DNA of 64,000 bases, taken from assembly GCA_023897205.1 (NCBI GenBank), contig JAHWDD010000033.1:558001-622000 (forward strand), read 5' to 3'. This DNA comes from Exophiala sp. HKRS030. Lineage: Eukaryota > Ascomycota > Eurotiomycetes > Chaetothyriales > Herpotrichiellaceae. The translations under genes and the position numbers were made by a program. The notes below the pieces were generated by a model. It worked only from the letters and a program-made list of their open reading frames with translations, was not told the origin of the DNA and made no database searches. Shown one piece after another: positions 60,453 through 64,000 of this stretch. Numbering within the stretch: position 1 is the stretch's first letter; every line of letters begins with the position of its first letter.

Positions 60453-61405
60453 TCAAGATGGACTGATGGCCTTGGACTTTTTCTGCCCATCATGGGTCGT
60501 CTTCTCTTCCGCAGTTTGCAATGCTTGCAGTTTCCGTTTCTCTTCCAGTGCTCTATCTGAATCGACCAAGATCTTTTCTGCAGGCCCAGGCTTGTCTGAA
60601 GCCAAAGCCTCTCGAGCTTCTGCATCTTCCACCTCGGGAGAATACCATGCCGCTATTCGAGCAAACACTCCTTGAGGAGCAGCGGCCTTGCTCTCGTCTT
60701 TGTCCTCCTCGTAGATTTCCTTGGGCAAGATTCTAACCTGGTGTGTACCCGGCTTCCCGTTCTTTTCTTTCGCCCTCAGACGTAGAACTTCACGCTCTAA
60801 CTCGATCAAAGCCCTCCGGGCTGCGTTCTCTGATTCTTCCAATTCATTCAGTCTTTCTGCGACATCGTCTCGCCTGTTTGTCTCCTTTCGCCGACTCCGC
60901 CAGGATTCGAATAGGAGTAGTCCGGCGGCAACGCTGAAGAGAAATGTCTCACTTATGAATGTAGCACCCGACTCGATGGCTTTGGCCTCGGACAAGGGTC
61001 TGATCTTGGGCTTGGCTCGTGGTTTGGGAGGCTCAGAATCCTCTTTGACCGCTTTGGCGGCTGCCTCTTCCTCTGCTTTAGCCTGAGCTTCCGTTTTGAC
61101 CGTAGGTATGCTATGTTTATGCTTCTTTGCCGCTTCTGCTGCGGCCTCCCGGGCAGCTTGTTTTTCGACAGCAGCAGCGTCTTGAAGCAGGCCTATTCTC
61201 CATCTCATATCGATCCTGTGGAGGGCCTGGGCAAAGGAGATACATGTACGTTTGAAGCCTTCATGCTCGCGAGCTTGTCTCTTGATAAAATTCTTGGGGA
61301 CGTCAGCATCTGCTCGTCCGAGTTGAGAGGAGCGAAGGTACTTACGGCGATAGGCTTGGACAATGTACGGATTGCAAGAGAGGTGAACTTCAGGGCAAGC
61401 GACAT
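60453..61405 (-). CDS. OPA3-like mitochondrial protein
   Basis: Exon 1 61346-61405, intron 61293-61345 (53 nt, GTAAGT donor, GATGCTGAC branch site, CCAAG acceptor), exon 2 60453-61292; 299 aa. The splice creates the OPA3 N-terminus: KFTSLAIRTLSKPIA|NFIKRQ, then AREHEGFKRTCISFAQALHR and DMRWRIGLL. An Ala/Lys-rich linker and a hydrophobic segment at about residues 131-148 (TFISETFLFSVAAGLLLFES) follow, then a long coiled coil (RLNELEESENAARRALIELE). OPA3 proteins sit in mitochondrial membranes and affect mitochondrial morphology; loss in humans causes 3-methylglutaconic aciduria type III. The charged C-terminal extension of about 100 residues is longer than in the human protein. Confidence 0.9.
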
Positions 61406-62430
61406 GGTGCAAGGCGAAAACTTGTCACTGCTGGGTCGCGCTCATAGTCGAAGAGCAGGCACTGGTTATCGTACCAGTACCATCGAACTTGTGTCTGGAG
61501 GTTATCCGACTCAAAAAGGTGTCGCACGTATAGTCGTCTGTGATGATGAGCTCCGTATACAAGAAGCCAGGGCGATAACAGTCACATCCAAATTGAAACG
61601 CGGGATTTTTCTGGAGGCATCGAAATGAAGAGTGACGCACGCCTATGCGACTGACCCATAGGAGCTGTGGGAAGGTGCTCACGGGTGCCTGGCTTGCGAG
61701 GAACTATCCAGGTAACTTTAGCGGTGCGGAGGCCCAATAGCTTATTGTGATTAGGTCCTTCCGGCTCCCCTATGAAGACACGGCTTCGTAGGCGTCTTTC
61801 CTAAGCCTCTCATGAGAGCTTGTGCGGAGAGCGAAGCCAGCGCTGTACCAGCCACTGTGTGGGGCACTATGAGAGCTAAGGCTTGGCGACAAATGACATG
61901 GTGGGCACGTGGGTTATCTCGACGGTCTCACCACAGGTGTTAACGGATAAGCGAACAAGGCAAGATTATATCTCTGTGCAGCGACGGTCATAGCGACCAC
62001 CTTTGAAAGGCAGTGTGGTTGCTGGATCTAACATCCTTCCCTGTTCGAACGCCCCTGCGGTAATCTGTCCTGTTGAGTTAGCGGGCGTGTCCAATTAAAA
62101 GGGGGTGAAAATTCCAAAGAGAGACCGGACAAGCAACGGTCGGGGTCCCCCAGGGGGCCAGGCGGGGGGGGGAGTCGGGTTTCGAGTATTTTAGGTCAAC
62201 GCATATGATTGCATTGTGAGAAGTCCGACTGTGTGAGATATGTCTCGTTGTCTGGAGAAGTCGGGAGGTATGATGATGTTCTGATGAGATCTGTCCGCTC
62301 GCGCTCGTTGAAGCTGTTAGACGGCCAATGTTCGTATTCCTCAAGTAAATACCATTGTCAATCAGGTTTGCTCAAATTTGCCACTGTATGGAATGGGCCT
62401 AGTAGAGTCTCTATCAAATTGCCTTTTTCA
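61406..62430. other. Intergenic region, no gene recognised
   Basis: About 1.0 kb between the OPA3-like gene and the kinase gene. A G-run lies near 62163-62172. Small frames only, none with a signature. Confidence 0.45.
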
Positions 62431-63986
62431 TTAATCATTGTACCAAAACCAAGGATGCATTAGCATTTCCGCAGCTGATAGACGTTCCTTGGCATCATAC
62501 ACGAATACCTTGGACAATAAACTGTGCAGCAACTCTGCTTCTTTCGGTGAGATTGTGCAAAGGTCCTCTTGCGGACCGGTTTTTCCTTCAGAATGCATAG
62601 CTTCGATTTGACTGAGCCCAGGTACAAGAGCCGGAGGCGATGGTGGGGTCCAGAAGATATCGGACTGGGTAGATGAAATCGGATCGGCATTATCAAGGCC
62701 CCATGACCTGAATACCGCTGTTTACGAGGAGATCTATCTTCCACGTCACTATCGCTATCGTAGTTCAGTAGCTGGTTGGCCCGATGAGTGACCGGCTCGG
62801 ATGGGATGGACAGTATAGTATCCTTTAGCGGAGTTGAGAGAGGATCACAGTAGAGTATATTTCCATTTTCGTTGGACCCCTGTACCCCAGGGTGAATCGG
62901 ATAGCCATCGTCTCCGAAACGTATTGCTCTCCAAGAGGGAGGGAGTTCACCGAGTGTGTTGACCATCCGCAAGAGTGCCCCAGAAGGTGCATCAGACCCA
63001 AACTCTTCGAAAAGGTCGAATCCAGCACGCATTTTGAATATGAGGCAGCCGAGGGCCCAGATGTCCGAGGCGTACCCCGCCTCTAGCTCAAATATCGCTT
63101 CAGGTGACAGGTAAGCTGGTGGTGTTTGAAGCATTGTCGCTGGTGGGCTTTCCGCCCAAAATGCCTGATCAAAATCAACAATGCCAATTTGTTTGTGAAG
63201 AATTCCAGGCTTGATGTTTGCGTATCTTGTTGGCGGAACAAGATATCTGGGTAGAGCCAGCCCAGGGCACTCCATCTCGCTGGGTGGATCTATGATCTGT
63301 CTCTCTGGTTCACCGAGCTGTAAGTAGAGTTCTTCATTTGTGAGCGAATGAATCGAATCGGATAGCCGGAAAAGAACATTTCCACTGGTGAAGTCGCCAT
63401 GACAGACACCTTTCGTGTGGAGATATGCGATAGCTCGTGTCGCTTGGAGAGCGAACAGCCGGGACCAGGATGACTTCACCATGCTGCCCCATCTGTTACA
63501 GGATCGGGCCATGTCAGGCCCCAGAAGTGGGAGCACGAGGCAAATATGATGCCCATTTGGCCCATCGAATTCGAATGTTGTCAAAACAGTCGTGAAGTAT
63601 TCGTACTCTGCTTGCTCTGCCGCGTTCAGCGCCAGTTCCTTCACCGTTCGCAGGCCTTTATAATCCTGGGAAAATTCCGCGGCAACAATCTTCAACGCCA
63701 CCAATCTAGTTTCATGGGTGTCTCGAGCCAACCAGACAGTGGAATAACCTCCATAGCCCAGTTTATGCAGGATTTCATACCGACCTCGGTCATAAAACTC
63801 TCCGATATGAACAGGATGGAAGCCCCCTAACTCATAGAACCCATAGTCTTCTGCTTGGACAGCATTCCATCGACTTGGACCCAGGCCGCTAGACACCGCT
63901 GACCAAAGTGATGATCGAGACGGCGACGGTGGTGATGGTGATAATGCTGTGGAAATCTCTTGTCGAACATGAGAATTCTCTGGCAT
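62431..63986 (-). CDS. SRPK-like serine/threonine protein kinase; frame broken near 62710
   Basis: Starts at ATG 63986 and ends at TAA 62431-62433, about 518 aa after correcting one frame change. The N-terminus has the SRPK lead-in (YELGGFHPVHIGEFYDRGRY), then KLGYGGYSTVWLARD (Gly loop), VALKIV (Lys99), the catalytic loop HGDFTSGNVLF (196-204, HGD in place of HRD), VDFDQAF (271-275, DFD in place of DFG), PAYLSPEAIF and SDIWALGCLIF. The frame must shift by one near 62709-62712 to join KQRYS to RSWGLDNADP, which leads to ISPKEAELLHSLLSKVFVYD and the usual kinase ending LSAAEMLMHPWF. A weak 80-nt intron is an alternative. Such SRPK-like kinases are expanded in filamentous fungi; substrates unknown. 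Only 14 bases of upstream sequence are in the window. Confidence 0.85.
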
Positions 63987-64000
63987 GGTTTTATAAGCCG

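Noticed and set aside
1..64000. Transposons, tRNA or rRNA genes and CRISPR arrays
   Set aside because: No transposase or reverse-transcriptase motifs, terminal repeats, tRNA-like folds with B-box, or spaced direct repeats were seen by eye; a covariance-model scan was not possible.

Overview
The window is nuclear DNA of a filamentous ascomycete (Pezizomycotina). The coding regions are split by short introns of about 47-114 nt with GT(A/G)AGT-like donors, CTRAC/CTGAC-like branch sites and YAG acceptors. The proteins are fungal types: a Kre9/Knh1-like GPI protein, a Reg1-like phosphatase adaptor with an AreA-GATA-like (DUF1752) domain, a two-domain Vps10 receptor, a vigilin/Scp160 multi-KH protein and CYP52-like P450s. 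I cannot name the species from sequence alone.

Left part (1-33.9 kb). This is gene-poor, with long spacers rich in simple repeats (TTAG/CTAG-type words, an ACCT tetranucleotide tract, G-tracts) and a recurrent TACGGAGTA word. Its genes are a Reg1/Hex2-like PP1 regulator (4078-5775 +), a Ser/Thr-rich GPI-anchored protein with a hidden in-frame intron (11686-12432 -), an unrecognised protein with a frame break (16708-18908 +), VPS10 (19963-24495 +), a small CsbD-like stress protein (26665-26847 -) and an RBR-type E3 ubiquitin ligase (30241-32451 +).

Right part (34-64 kb). This is denser, and most genes lie on the minus strand. In order: a seven-exon cytochrome P450, a vigilin/Scp160-like multi-KH protein, a seven-exon patatin-like phospholipase fused to a GTPase and zinc-binding modules, a decayed zinc-type alcohol dehydrogenase, a CYP52-like P450, a GH20 hexosaminidase, Nab2 (plus strand), a fatty-aldehyde-type ALDH, an unrecognised 217-aa protein, an OPA3-like protein and an SRPK-like kinase.

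The genes include housekeeping RNA-binding proteins (vigilin, Nab2), membrane-traffic and mitochondrial proteins (Vps10, OPA3) and lipid or secondary metabolism (P450s, ALDH, ADH relic, patatin). The CYP52-like P450, the ADH relic and the ALDH lie within about 12 kb and resemble the three steps of omega-oxidation, but unrelated genes sit between them.

Five otherwise well-formed genes each need exactly one missing nucleotide restored to read through (near 17790, 32045, 51586, 54655 and 62710). This looks more like residual assembly indels than five independent pseudogenes. The ADH relic carries mixed lesions and looks like a true pseudogene. No rRNA, tRNA, CRISPR or transposon was recognised.
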